Source of the DNA: Oscillatoria nigro-viridis PCC 7112
GTDB lineage: Bacteria > Cyanobacteriota > Cyanobacteriia > Cyanobacteriales > Microcoleaceae
Direction of reading: 5' to 3'
DNA: 64,000 bases
Assembly: GCF_000317475.1 (NCBI RefSeq)
Contig: NC_019729.1
Location: 4,416,501-4,480,500, forward strand
Positions 1 through 9,300 of this stretch are shown here, piece by piece. The translations under genes and the position numbers were made by a program. Positions within the stretch are counted from its first letter, which is position 1, and every line of letters begins with the position of its first letter. Below the pieces are notes generated by a model that had not been told where the DNA came from, did no database searches, and saw nothing but the letters and a program-made list of their open reading frames with translations.

Positions 1-2259
1 GACGTTGAAAAAACCGCGACTTTTTTCACTACAAAAGCTCCTTGGCGGGATGGTAATGGCAATATCCTCGGCATCATCGCCACAACACGAGATATTAGCG
101 ATCGCAAAAAAGTCGAGCAAACACTCCGTCAAACCCTAGAAATACTGGACTTAGCCAGCGATGGTATCATTATTCGGGATATGGATGACCGCATCATCTA
201 CTGGAACCAAGGTGCAGAAAAGCTCTATGGTTGGACAAAAGCAGAAGTAGCCGGGGAGTACATTCACACATTCTTGGAAACCGTCTTCCCTCAACCATTA
301 GAAACCATAATGGCAGAGTTTTTCCAGCAGGGAAGTTGGGAAGGAGAACTGCACCATACCACCCGTGATGGTGGGCATATTATTGTGGCAAGTCGCTGGA
401 CATTACAGCGCGACGGGGAAGGCAAACCTTGTGCCCAACTCGAAATTAATAATGACATTAGCGATCGCAAACTTGCCGAAGATGCTATCAAACAAAGCGA
501 AGAACGCTATCGATCGCTCATCCTGGCTACGTCCCAAATTGTCTGGACGGCGGATTCAGAGGGTCGATGCTCGGATATACCGAGTCTGAGAGCTTACACC
601 GGACAAACCGAAGCTGAGGCGCTCGGTTTTGGCTGGTTAGATACAATCCATCCGGACGATAGCGAACGAACGGCTCAAGCCTGGATGGAAGCAGTGCAAA
701 CGAAAAACCTGTATGACATAGAATATCGCATCCGTGCAGCAGATGGAAACTATCGTTATTTTCAAGGTAGAGCGGTGCCAATTCTGAATGAAGATGGTAG
801 TCTCCGCGAATGGGTTGGCACTTGCATCGATATTCACGATCGCAAACAAACAGAAATCGTACAGGCAAAAGCCAGGGAAGCCGCAGAAGCAGCTAGTCGG
901 GCCAAAAGTGAATTCCTTGCCAACATGAGCCATGAATTGCGGACTCCGCTTAATGGCATCATGGGATACGCGCAGATTCTTCAGCGTTCCAAAGTCTTGA
1001 ATGAAGAAGAGCGATCGCGCATTGATGTCATTTATCAGTGCGGTTCGCATTTACTGACGTTAATCAATGATATTCTCGATTTGTCAAAGATTGAAGCACA
1101 GAAAGTCGAACTAATGCCCACGGATTTTCATTTCCCGGCGTTCCTGCAAGGTGTCGCAGAAATGTGTCGCATCCGAGCTGAGCTTAAGGGAATTCACTTT
1201 CATTTTCCATCAAGCCCCGAACTCCCGATCGGTATTCGTGCGGATGAAAAACGCTTGCGACAAGTGTTAATTAATCTTTTAAGCAACGCTATTAAATTTA
1301 CGGATGAGGGCAGTGTTACTTTTACAGTAAGTTTTGCAGCAGAAGGAAAAATTCGCTTTGAAATACGCGATACAGGTACCGGCATTGCACAAGATCAACT
1401 CCAAGCTATCTTTCAGCCCTTCGAGCAGGTAGGAGATCGCAGGCGGCAGACCGAAGGTACGGGATTGGGACTGGCAATTAGCAAAAGGATTGTAGAACTA
1501 ATGGGCAGTACAATTCAGGTTCAAAGTGAGATGAATGTTGGCAGTATTTTCTGGTTTGATGTCAATCTATCTCAAGCCGATGAATGGGTGAAAACGTCTC
1601 AAATCGACCATCGCGGGCAGATTATCGGCATCAAAGACCGCCAACCTAAGATTGTGGTTATTGATGACAAATGGGCTAACCGTTCGGTAATTAGCAATTT
1701 GCTCAGTCCGATCGGCTTTGAGGTGTTTGAAGCGAACGATGGGCAGGAAGGCTGGGAAAAAATTCTGGAGGTACACCCAGATTTAATCGTTACCGACTTA
1801 CTAATGCCCCAACTAGATGGCTTCGAGCTAATTAAGCGGGTTCGAGAATCAGAAAGTTTCAAAGAGACTATTATTATTGTCTCTTCTGCCAGCGTATTTG
1901 AAACCGATCAATACAGAAGTTTAGAAGCAGGAGGCAATACGTTTATTCCCAAACCTATTCAGGCAACTGAACTCCTGCAAAAATTACAACAGTATCTTGA
2001 TTTGGAATGGGTTTATGAAGCTAATGAAGACCCGCTGGCGAGATCCTCAGACACCAACGAGCTAATTGCTCCGCCTGCTACAGAAATGGAAATGCTATAT
2101 GAGCTGGCTATGAAAGGAAATTTCCGAGAAATAGTTAAGCAGGCGGCATTACTTGAAGAAATAGACCCAAAGTACATTCCCTTTGCTAAAATTTTGCATC
2201 AGATGGCAAAGGACTTTCAAGACGAAGAGATATTAACATTTATTCAGTCCTACAAGTAA
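1..2259 (+). CDS. Hybrid sensor histidine kinase, 5' end outside window
   Basis: The frame is open from the first base, so this is the C-terminal 752 residues of a longer protein; the ATG at 181 is internal. Seen: the end of one PAS/PAC unit (TTRDISDRK), two further PAS/PAC units ending in ISDRK- and IHDRK-type linkers, a HisKA domain with [10 protein letters not shown] (phosphoacceptor His encoded at 931-933), an HATPase domain with N-box [10 protein letters not shown] and [10 protein letters not shown], and a receiver domain with acceptor Asp in [11 protein letters not shown] (1795-1797). About 100 residues follow the receiver. Family knowledge: such proteins sense a signal through PAS domains, autophosphorylate and pass phosphate to the receiver. 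The signal is unknown. Five bases separate it from the next kinase, so the two are probably co-transcribed. Confidence 0.93.
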   Translation, partial: DVEKTATFFTTKAPWRDGNGNILGIIATTRDISDRKKVEQTLRQTLEILDLASDGIIIRDMDDRIIYWNQGAEKLYGWTKAEVAGEYIHTFLETVFPQPLETIMAEFFQQGSWEGELHHTTRDGGHIIVASRWTLQRDGEGKPCAQLEINNDISDRKLAEDAIKQSEERYRSLILATSQIVWTADSEGRCSDIPSLRAYTGQTEAEALGFGWLDTIHPDDSERTAQAWMEAVQTKNLYDIEYRIRAADGNYRYFQGRAVPILNEDGSLREWVGTCIDIHDRKQTEIVQAKAREAAEAASRAKSEFLANMSHELRTPLNGIMGYAQILQRSKVLNEEERSRIDVIYQCGSHLLTLINDILDLSKIEAQKVELMPTDFHFPAFLQGVAEMCRIRAELKGIHFHFPSSPELPIGIRADEKRLRQVLINLLSNAIKFTDEGSVTFTVSFAAEGKIRFEIRDTGTGIAQDQLQAIFQPFEQVGDRRRQTEGTGLGLAISKRIVELMGSTIQVQSEMNVGSIFWFDVNLSQADEWVKTSQIDHRGQIIGIKDRQPKIVVIDDKWANRSVISNLLSPIGFEVFEANDGQEGWEKILEVHPDLIVTDLLMPQLDGFELIKRVRESESFKETIIIVSSASVFETDQYRSLEAGGNTFIPKPIQATELLQKLQQYLDLEWVYEANEDPLARSSDTNELIAPPATEMEMLYELAMKGNFREIVKQAALLEEIDPKYIPFAKILHQMAKDFQDEEILTFIQSYK

Positions 2260-2264
2260 GGTTT

Positions 2265-3593
2265 ATGAATTCTGAAATTCAAGCAAATGGTACGATTCTT
2301 ATAGTTGATGACAATTCAGCTAACTTGGGTGTCTTATCTGATGCCTTAAGCCAAGAAGGATTTGAAGTTCGGGTTGCCAAATCTGGAAAAATGGCACTAG
2401 AGCGAGTTAAATATGCTCTCCCCGATCTAATCTTGTTAGATGTCATGATGCCAGAGATTGATGGATTTGAAACCTGTCGTCGATTACAGGCTAATCCAGA
2501 AACTAAACAGATTCCCATTATATTTATGACGGCTCTCTCGGATACCGCTAATAAAGTTGAGGGGTTTAAGCTTGGGGCTGTAGATTATATTACGAAACCC
2601 TTCCAACAGGAGGAAGTATTAGCTCGCGTCAAGCTGCATTTAAAGCTTCATGTTCTAGCTGACAAATTAGAGGAAAAAAATACATTATTGGAGCAAAAAG
2701 TTTTAGAAGTTAGCCAAGCCTATGAAGATTTACAACAAATGCAACTTAAGTTAATCCAAAGCGAGAAAATGTCCGGCTTAGGGCAAATGGCGGCTGGGAT
2801 TGCTCATGAAATAAATAACCCGATAAATTTCATCTCTGGGAATCTGGGTTATGCTCAAGAGTACGCTCATAACTTACTAAAAATTATACACCTCTATCAA
2901 GAAGATTATGTAAATCCCACCCCTCGAATTCAAGCAGCAATGGATGAAATAGAACTAGAATTTGTGGATGAAGATTTTATCAAAGTTCTTAACTCAATCA
3001 ACTTAGGAACGCAGCGCATCCAGGAGATTGTCAAGTCTATGCGAATCTTTTCTCGCCTGGATGAGGCAGACGTGAAAGCAGTAAATATTCATGAAGGAAT
3101 TGATAGTACACTCACCATCCTGCATCATCGTTTTAAAGCAAAACCAGAGCACCCTGAGATTAAAGTAGTAAAAAATTACGGTCAGCTTCCACCAGTAGAA
3201 TGCCATGCCGGACAACTAAATCAAGTGTTCATGAATATTCTTTCCAATGCCATTGATGCTTTAGATGAATCGAATCAGGATCGTTCGTTTGCCGAAATCA
3301 AACAACATCCGAACCGGATTGAAATTTCTACAAAAGTAATTGACGAGAATTGGGTGGCTATTTATATTAGTGACAACGGTCGGGGAGTTTGCGAAAGCAT
3401 TGAACAGAAGCTATTCGATCCCTTTTTTACTACCAAACCTATCGGTAAAGGAACTGGGTTGGGGTTATCTATCAGTTACCAAATTATCGTTGAAAAACAT
3501 GGAGGTCGATTATACTGCCAGCCTGTCTCAGGAAAGGGAATAGAATTCGTCATTGAAATTCCTATTCGGCAGCAAGCTTGTAAAGTTGCTTAG
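2265..3593 (+). CDS. Receiver-histidine kinase (REC-HisKA-HATPase)
   Basis: 442-residue protein with an N-terminal receiver domain (VDDNSANLGVLSDAL, acceptor Asp59 in LLDVMMPEIDG), a coiled linker around residues 128-165, a cyanobacterial-type HisKA with AGIAHEINNPINF (His181), and an HATPase domain with N-box MNILSNAIDALDE and GKGTGLGLSISYQI. No membrane segment is seen, so it is probably cytosolic. Family knowledge: in this architecture an input receiver controls the attached kinase, so it may act below the hybrid kinase in a phosphorelay. The ATG follows the upstream stop by only 5 bases, which supports an operon. The output regulator is not in the window. Confidence 0.92.
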   Translation: MNSEIQANGTILIVDDNSANLGVLSDALSQEGFEVRVAKSGKMALERVKYALPDLILLDVMMPEIDGFETCRRLQANPETKQIPIIFMTALSDTANKVEGFKLGAVDYITKPFQQEEVLARVKLHLKLHVLADKLEEKNTLLEQKVLEVSQAYEDLQQMQLKLIQSEKMSGLGQMAAGIAHEINNPINFISGNLGYAQEYAHNLLKIIHLYQEDYVNPTPRIQAAMDEIELEFVDEDFIKVLNSINLGTQRIQEIVKSMRIFSRLDEADVKAVNIHEGIDSTLTILHHRFKAKPEHPEIKVVKNYGQLPPVECHAGQLNQVFMNILSNAIDALDESNQDRSFAEIKQHPNRIEISTKVIDENWVAIYISDNGRGVCESIEQKLFDPFFTTKPIGKGTGLGLSISYQIIVEKHGGRLYCQPVSGKGIEFVIEIPIRQQACKVA

Positions 3594-3612
3594 TTTCCCG
3601 GTACAATGTCTC

Positions 3613-4290
3613 TTACGAACTTTTGTTAATTTCTCGCTGACAGCGGGGACGACAAGGTGTTCCTGTGCAAATAAAGCCTGCAGGCATATTTTTAAAGACG
3701 CTGCTGCGAGCTCCAATTAAAGCGTTAGCACCGATTTCGACACCAGGGCCAATGAAGCAGTCGGCGGCAATCCAAACGCCGTTATGAATGATAATAGATG
3801 CTGTTATTAAGCTAAAGGCTGGGTCTTGGGAGTCGTGAGTGCCGGTGCAGAGGTAGCTTTTTTGAGAAATGACGCAGTGTTGGCCGATCGCAATTCGATC
3901 GAGACTGTACAATACAACATCATCTCCGATCCAACTGTAGTCTCCGATTGCAATTTTCCAAGGATAGGTAAAACGAGCCGTGGGGCGAATGAGTACACCC
4001 CGACCTATTTTTGCTCCAAATAACCGCAGCAGCCAGCTTCTGATGCTATTCAAAGGGTGTGGAGTGAGAGGAAATGCGATCGCCTGCACGAACCACCAAA
4101 GCAAAATTAGCCAACCGGGCTTTCCTCGATCGAACTTTGATTGGTTGTACAGCCGCAAATCAACTAAAGATTCCCCTGTCAAAGTATTTGCGCGGTTGTC
4201 GCTAATTGGACGATCGTTTATTTGAGAATTTGGGGAATTTGCGCTCGAGTTTTCCGGATCTTGGTGCGGATTTGGTATATAATCGGTCAT
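3613..4290 (-). CDS. WcaF-like polysaccharide O-acetyltransferase
   Basis: 225 residues. After a variable 65-residue N-terminus the protein is a left-handed beta-helix acyltransferase of the colanic-acid WcaF/maltose acetyltransferase group: hexapeptide turns such as IGRGVLIRP, IGDYSWIGDDV and IGANALIGARS run over roughly residues 90-215, and a THD motif (CTGTHDSQDP) carries the expected catalytic His. Role by family: acetyl transfer from acetyl-CoA to a sugar of an exported polysaccharide. Two GT2 glycosyltransferases lie nearby on the same strand. In filamentous cyanobacteria a gene of this kind (called hpsU) belongs to the hormogonium polysaccharide set; that identity is plausible but not proven. 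Transcribed divergently from the CDF gene across 55 bases. Confidence 0.85.
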   Translation of the reverse strand: MTDYIPNPHQDPENSSANSPNSQINDRPISDNRANTLTGESLVDLRLYNQSKFDRGKPGWLILLWWFVQAIAFPLTPHPLNSIRSWLLRLFGAKIGRGVLIRPTARFTYPWKIAIGDYSWIGDDVVLYSLDRIAIGQHCVISQKSYLCTGTHDSQDPAFSLITASIIIHNGVWIAADCFIGPGVEIGANALIGARSSVFKNMPAGFICTGTPCRPRCQREINKSS

Positions 4291-4345
4291 TGATAGTTAA
4301 TTTAATGTTTAATTTAAAATCGAGTTTAACTTTAAGGACTGCTGC

Positions 4346-5143
4346 ATGACATTTCCAGTTACGGACAATTTTGACTCTGAAAACGCCAAGGATATCGCAC
4401 AAGGCGAGAATATAAATCCCAGAATTGGCAAAGTGCGACTTTTACAAACAGCATTGGTACTGCTTAGCAGCTTTTTTGTAGCAGAGTTAATCGCCGCACT
4501 TAATTCTCATAGTTTGTCCTTATTAGCAGATGCGGGTCACGTTTTTTCAGATGTAGCAGCTTTAGCAATAACTTTGACAGCGACTTGGTACTCCTCAGTC
4601 AAACGCAAAAGTAAATCCGTAGATTGTGCGATCGCACAATCGTCAATCCCTGAACGAGGAGAAATCATTGCTGCTTTCATTAATAGTATCAGTTTAGTAG
4701 CGATCGCCCTTTGGATTGCCGCAGAGTCGATCGCCCGTTTGCTGTCCCCAACCCCCGAAGTAGAAGGGCTCCCGATGTTAATTACCGCCATAGTCGGTTT
4801 AAGCATCAACTCGATTAATGCTTGTTGCTTGCATTCCTGCTGTCACGGCGACTTGAATCTCAAAAGCGCCTTTCTGCACGCAGTCGCCGACATTTTTTCG
4901 TCGGTTGGAGTAATTTTAGCTGCGATCGCCGTAGCGTGGCTGCACTGGAATTGGGCGGACGGCTTAATTAGCTTGCTGGTATCAGCATCAATTATTTTAT
5001 TAACTCTACCGCTGCTAATCGAAAGCATCCAGTTGCTGCTGGGAAAAGTATCAGCAATATCCGCCAATCAACAGCCTTGCGATTGCGAAAAAGTCAGCGC
5101 CGAAAAATTGCTTTTTCCATCCCTCGAAGAACTCATCAAATAA
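4346..5143 (+). CDS. Cation diffusion facilitator family transporter
   Basis: 265-residue polytopic membrane protein of the CDF/ZitB-CzcD type. Two transport-site motifs are visible: LADAGHVFSDVAALA in the second transmembrane segment and HAVADIFSSVGVILA in the fifth. Members exchange Zn2+, Co2+, Cd2+ or Mn2+ for protons; which metal is moved here cannot be read from the sequence, although the HSCCHGD stretch before the fifth segment is metal-binding in character. The protein ends shortly after the sixth segment, so the usual cytoplasmic C-terminal domain is largely absent and replaced by a short tail with CDCEK. A start at ATG 4346 is preceded by AAGGA. Confidence 0.85.
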   Translation: MTFPVTDNFDSENAKDIAQGENINPRIGKVRLLQTALVLLSSFFVAELIAALNSHSLSLLADAGHVFSDVAALAITLTATWYSSVKRKSKSVDCAIAQSSIPERGEIIAAFINSISLVAIALWIAAESIARLLSPTPEVEGLPMLITAIVGLSINSINACCLHSCCHGDLNLKSAFLHAVADIFSSVGVILAAIAVAWLHWNWADGLISLLVSASIILLTLPLLIESIQLLLGKVSAISANQQPCDCEKVSAEKLLFPSLEELIK

Positions 5144-5183
5144 CATCTATTCATCTGCCCTCAACCCGAGAAATAGATAACTA

Positions 5184-5354
5184 ATGTCCTACAGTGATTT
5201 GACTTTAAATCGAGTCACTAAAGACTTTAATTTAACCATTTCCGAGCACTCTCATATTTGCACAGGAATTCCCGAATTAACACCAAGCGATTTCCTCCAA
5301 GAAACCCTGCGCGATCATCTACCTTTAGCCCTTGGTAGCAGACTGAATATTTGA
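5184..5354 (+). pseudogene. Short ORF, possible remnant of a larger gene
   Basis: An ATG opens a 56-codon frame (begins MSYSDLTLNRVTKDFNLTIS) 40 bases after the CDF gene. The opening resembles the N-terminus of a cyanobacterial nuclease-like hypothetical family of about 200 residues, after which the frame stops, so a decayed remnant is more likely than a functional peptide. No domain can be named. The rest of 5355-5486 shows no gene. Confidence 0.3.
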
Positions 5355-5486
5355 GTGTTAACTGTTGACTCGATTTTATGATGCCGATGCCACCGGAAAC
5401 GATATAACAGACTAAGAGGGACTCGGCGGTTGAAACGCTGTCTGCACAAACTTTTGTCCGGATGGTGCGCGGACTGAGAGGGACTA

Positions 5487-6443
5487 TTAGGGCAATTTCA
5501 CCTCTGTCTCCTGACTGATAACTACTGATGGCGATAGAGTAGGCTCAGGTTCTGCCACATTCAACTGACCGCCACAACAACGCAACTCGTAAAGTTTTGC
5601 ATTAATTTGATACTCATATTGACTCAATAACCTTGCATAAATATAGCCAGCTTTTCCATCCAAAAAGCCGAGCTGAATGAAGTAAAATAAAATAAATCTG
5701 AGCATGGGTTTAAAAGGCAGCCGCACCCAAACTTTTTTGAGAAAGCGTTTCCGCTGCACTGCATCTCCAAATAAGTGAGCGCCAATAGTGCCGCTGTCGT
5801 CGCGCCCTTCAATAATATTGTAATAAACGCGAGCTTCCCAATTAGAATAGCGGTTGTGCCGTTCTATCCAGTGAAATAAATCTCGGTAATCCTCGTGGAT
5901 CATGTCATTTTTTAAGTAGCCGACTTGACCGGCTAAAATGACGTGTTCGTGAACTTCGTTGTCGCCAGTATTGGGGACGGATTCAGTGCCGAGGTTTTCG
6001 TAACGTCCTTTTTGATGCTTGAACAAACGCAAATTCCAGTCAGGATATCGGCCGCCGTAACGCAGCCACTGACCTAAAAAGAAGACTTTGCGGTTGAGGT
6101 AGTAGCCGTCAAAATTGGGGTCTTCGATCGCCTGCGCGATTTCGTCCCAAAGTTCCGGCGGAATGCGCTCGTCGCAATCGACAATTAATACCCATTCGTT
6201 GCGAAAGGGCAGATTGTCCAAAGACCAATTTTTCTTTTTCGGCCAGCGGTTGTCGAAGTAAAACTGCACTACTTTTGCGCCGGTACTGATGGCAATTTCT
6301 ACCGTGCGATCGCTGCTTTGGGAATCAACCATGAAAACTTCATCCGCCCTGGCAATGCTGGCCAGACACGCAGGTAGATTAAGTTCTTCGTCTTTTGCCG
6401 GAATGAGAACTGAAACCGGAATCTTGGATGAACTAGATGTCAT
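5487..6443 (-). CDS. GT2 glycosyltransferase, WaaE/KdtX-like
   Basis: 318 residues with a GT-A fold: PVSVLIPAKDEELNLPACL at the N-terminus, DSQSSDRT in the nucleotide-sugar site and VDCDERIPPELW supplying the metal-binding Asp cluster near residue 89. The C-terminal half has a hydrophobic, amphipathic stretch (FKPMLRFILFYFIQLGFLDG) typical of membrane-associated LPS-core-type enzymes. By family it adds one sugar from a nucleotide donor to a lipid-linked or cell-surface glycan; donor and acceptor are unknown. It lies downstream of another GT2 gene on the same strand and close to a WcaF-like acetyltransferase, which suggests one exopolysaccharide pathway. Confidence 0.86.
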   Translation of the reverse strand: MTSSSSKIPVSVLIPAKDEELNLPACLASIARADEVFMVDSQSSDRTVEIAISTGAKVVQFYFDNRWPKKKNWSLDNLPFRNEWVLIVDCDERIPPELWDEIAQAIEDPNFDGYYLNRKVFFLGQWLRYGGRYPDWNLRLFKHQKGRYENLGTESVPNTGDNEVHEHVILAGQVGYLKNDMIHEDYRDLFHWIERHNRYSNWEARVYYNIIEGRDDSGTIGAHLFGDAVQRKRFLKKVWVRLPFKPMLRFILFYFIQLGFLDGKAGYIYARLLSQYEYQINAKLYELRCCGGQLNVAEPEPTLSPSVVISQETEVKLP

Positions 6444-6544
6444 AATCGAGTGCTTGAACCTGAATGCGGTCGAGTTTTGGTGGATGAAATGCGATCGGCA
6501 CAGCCGCGCCGACGACTTGAGCAGCGAGGGATATTGCCTATAGC

Positions 6545-7516
6545 CTAATGCCTGCTGGTCGATTTCGGTACAAAAATCAGGCCGCGGATGGCTGCGCTCA
6601 AATAACCGATTTGACCCCAGGCAAAAACGAAATTTTCAAAACGCAGCCCCGGATCTCTAATGTATTTAAAAGACTTCCAGACACCCCTCAATATTCTTTC
6701 ACCCCCTCGCCAAAGCTGAGCAATACCGGCTCGATCGGACAATTGTTCGCGATAACACTCGCTGATGCCTTGCCACCACCCGCGATCTAGAAACCAAGCT
6801 TTGTTGAGCCTTTCTGTCGCGACATGGTGAAGCACCAGGGCCTCCGGTAGATAAACTACTTGCCAACCTAACTCTAAAGCTAATTCTGTGGCCCGCAACT
6901 CTTCATTTGAGAGCAACTTTTTGCCGACTCTACCGAGTTTGACATCGAAGCCGCCAATTTGTTCGAGAAAAGCGCGCCGGATCGAGTAGTTTACACCCCT
7001 GGGAGTCAAACCGGCAGCAGTCACGTACAGACAAGTATTGCCTAAATCGTATTCTCCCAAGTTCTGGGCCAATCCCGGTGACAGCCATTCGGGCGGGCAG
7101 ACTCCAGAAGGCCAGAGCAAATTTACTTTGCCGCCGGCTACGGCGAGTTTTTGATTGCTTTGATAAGCGCTGTGCAGCACCCTGAGCCAATTCGGCTCAG
7201 CAATAGCGTCGTCGTCGAGATAAGCTAATATTTCGCTGCGAGCTTGCTTAGCGCCGGTGTTCCGGGCTACTGAGAGACCGATTTCGGGTTCCCAGACGTA
7301 CTTGAGGCGCCGATCGCCCAGCCTTGCTTCTACCACCTCGCGGGTGCGCGAAATCGAACTTTCGGGGCTGGCATAATCGCTAGAAGCGTTATCTACTACT
7401 ACTACTTCAAAGTTGTCGGGAAAATCCTGTACCAGCAAGCTGTCGATCGCTGCACCTAAATAGGCGGCGCGATTGTGGGTGCAAATAATCGCTGATATCT
7501 GAGGATCGTCTGGCAT
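6545..7516 (-). CDS. GT2 glycosyltransferase
   Basis: 323 residues. The GT-A core is clear: ISAIICTHNRAAYLGAAIDS, VVVDNASSD and the metal-binding YLDDDAIAEPNW (about residues 115-126). A GVNYSIRRAFLEQIGGFD segment and an EELRATELALELGW acceptor-side motif follow, as in rhamnosyl- and galactosyltransferase-like members. The C-terminus has a short hydrophobic segment. Hormogonium-polysaccharide glycosyltransferases of the HpsE type have this architecture, but the exact assignment is inference. The GT2 gene downstream starts 101 bases after it on the same strand. Confidence 0.86.
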   Translation of the reverse strand: MPDDPQISAIICTHNRAAYLGAAIDSLLVQDFPDNFEVVVVDNASSDYASPESSISRTREVVEARLGDRRLKYVWEPEIGLSVARNTGAKQARSEILAYLDDDAIAEPNWLRVLHSAYQSNQKLAVAGGKVNLLWPSGVCPPEWLSPGLAQNLGEYDLGNTCLYVTAAGLTPRGVNYSIRRAFLEQIGGFDVKLGRVGKKLLSNEELRATELALELGWQVVYLPEALVLHHVATERLNKAWFLDRGWWQGISECYREQLSDRAGIAQLWRGGERILRGVWKSFKYIRDPGLRFENFVFAWGQIGYLSAAIRGLIFVPKSTSRH

Positions 7517-7825
7517 AAATAACAGCTTGGGAAATACGGGGGTTCTCGATCGACTTACTCTGATATTGTCTCAACAATGCTATTATCGCTTAAAAAGCAT
7601 TTGGTAGTTGGCCGTTTAAATCATAATTGGTAATTGGTAATTGGGAATTGGCAATTGGGAATTATGTTTAATCCTTTGTCTGTGACCCCGCCCAAAGAAC
7701 GGAGACAAGCCCGCGACATTAGTCGCCAGCAGCCCTAAAATTTTGACCAAACTTCAATCTCCCAAAATCATTTGTTGTGGAGTAAATCTAAAATCTAAAA
7801 TTTAAAATCTAAAATCGACTGACTA
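7517..7825. other. Intergenic region with short A/T-rich repeats
   Basis: No gene seen. It contains a run of GGTAATT/GGGAATT variants at about 7625-7665 and a degenerate (AAATCTA)n microsatellite at about 7783-7815, the complement of the TAGATTT repeats seen near 57600 and 58060. It separates divergently transcribed genes (GT2 and cobU), so promoters for both must lie here, but none stands out. Confidence 0.5.
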
Positions 7826-8401
7826 ATGACTAACTCTGAACCGACTGCATCGAGACAATTAATCTTAGTAACCGGGCCGGCCCGAAGCGGTAAAAGTGAA
7901 TGGGCCGAAACTCTCGCTGCGGGTTCGGGAAAACAAGTAATCTATGTGGCTACTGGCCGGGTTGATGAAGCCGATTTGGAGTGGCTTCGTCGCCTCGAAC
8001 AGCACCGAAATCGCCGTCCAGTTGATTGGGCAACTCTGGAAGTGCCGATCGAATTATCGGCAGTTGTGCAAGCCGGCAAGCCCTCAGATTGCTTGTTGAT
8101 TGATTCCCTGGGAACTTGGACGGCAAATCTTTTGGAAGAAGAAGCTGCTGTTTGGGCGACTGTGCAGCAAAATTTGCTAGCTAGTTTGAAGTCGGCGGCG
8201 GCTGATGTAATTTTGGTAGGGGAAGAAACCGGATGGGGCGTTGTGCCTGCTTATCCGGCGGGGCGGCTGTTTCGCGATCGCCTCGGCACTCTCGTGCGCC
8301 GCATCGGGGCGATCGCCGATAATGTTTATCTCGCCACCGCAGGTTACGCCTTGGATCTGAGGGCTTTGGGTACCCCGCTGCCGCCCGTAGCGAAAAATTA
8401 A
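7826..8401 (+). CDS. cobU: Adenosylcobinamide kinase / adenosylcobinamide-phosphate guanylyltransferase
   Basis: 191 residues, the usual CobU/CobP length. P-loop LVTGPARSGKSEWAE lies at about residues 13-27, YVATGRVDEADLEW follows, and LLIDSLGTWTANLL is the Walker-B/substrate region. A histidine in LEQHRNRRP sits where the GMP-accepting His of the family is found. The enzyme phosphorylates adenosylcobinamide and then transfers GMP to give adenosyl-GDP-cobinamide in the nucleotide-loop step of cobalamin synthesis. No other cobalamin gene is in the window, as is common for dispersed cob genes in cyanobacteria. No strong ribosome-binding site precedes the ATG. Confidence 0.93.
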   Translation: MTNSEPTASRQLILVTGPARSGKSEWAETLAAGSGKQVIYVATGRVDEADLEWLRRLEQHRNRRPVDWATLEVPIELSAVVQAGKPSDCLLIDSLGTWTANLLEEEAAVWATVQQNLLASLKSAAADVILVGEETGWGVVPAYPAGRLFRDRLGTLVRRIGAIADNVYLATAGYALDLRALGTPLPPVAKN

Positions 8402-8684
8402 CAGTCGGAGTCGCGATCGACAAGAGAGAAAACATCTCGGTTTACCGACGGACAATTATAACTGAAAATCAGGTATAATTTTAACTAATATTGAAAGCTC
8501 AAGACTCACATAAATTAGTCAAAAAATATACTCTATTGGGAGAACAGCTCAACAATTTGACATGATGAGAAATAGCCAAATTTTAAAATGATGTAAAAGA
8601 TAAAATGTCTCTTAAGAAAGAGTGCTGATTTCCAATTAAAAGTCTAAAATAATCAATTATTAGCTGAAGGGTTGACTAAAAGTT

Positions 8685-9107
8685 ATGGCATCAGATCGTG
8701 AAGTAAGAAAATATATTGCTTACTGGTTTCAGTTAGGCAAAAAAGTATTAATTTACAACGGTTCCGAAGCGCTGCAGCCCAAATCGGTAAATGCCGGCGA
8801 TCGCTACAGCCAGGAATTTGAAGACTGCTGGCAAAAAATCATCTCCCGCGACAGCGGAGACTGTTACCTAGAAGGCACAAACGAAACAATTGCCCAACTG
8901 CTGACACCAGCTTGGGAAATCAGTCCCTGCGCGCGCTGCGCTATGCCCGTAGTGTTCAAAAAAACCGGAATGCCCCCGGAGTCCTGTCCCTGTCACGACT
9001 TAGCAAACTGGCCCGATACGGAAATGCCCCAACCTCGATCGCCAGTCAGCAACCAACTGCAACTTTCAGGAATTCGCGATCGACTCAAAAGATCCAGCGG
9101 CGATTGA
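8685..9107 (+). CDS. Conserved-looking hypothetical protein with Cys clusters
   Basis: 140 residues. I do not recognise a named family. A basic/aromatic N-terminus (VRKYIAYWFQLGKKVLIYNG) is followed by a Cys cluster, SPCARCAMPVV...CPCHD at about residues 84-106, which could bind zinc. The stop codon lies at the edge of the downstream IS1341-type element (its right end begins TTGACATTCTC at 9104), so the natural C-terminus may have been altered by the insertion. Confidence 0.65.
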   Translation: MASDREVRKYIAYWFQLGKKVLIYNGSEALQPKSVNAGDRYSQEFEDCWQKIISRDSGDCYLEGTNETIAQLLTPAWEISPCARCAMPVVFKKTGMPPESCPCHDLANWPDTEMPQPRSPVSNQLQLSGIRDRLKRSSGD

Positions 9108-9300
9108 CATTCTCACGCCCGCTAAAGCCGGGCGTGATTCTAAACATCACTGTTTAGGCTTCCTCTTTCGGCGACTCGACTTATTTGAAGGAGTCTCCTC
9201 ATTCAAACAGAGGTCGATATCTCCAGAGGCGTTTGAGGTTCCCGTATGCCCTACGGTACGCAATCCTAGTTCTAATATGTTGCGAGCGGCATTCCAATCT
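9108..9300 (-). ncRNA. Predicted omega-RNA of the IS1341-type TnpB
   Basis: Inferred by position only. TnpB guide RNAs overlap the 3' end of tnpB, run through the right-end hairpin (9113-9137) and use flanking host DNA as guide. Here the guide would start at about 9106 and read leftwards into the 3' end of the 8685-9107 gene, antisense to it. The 5' limit is arbitrary. Confidence 0.3.
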
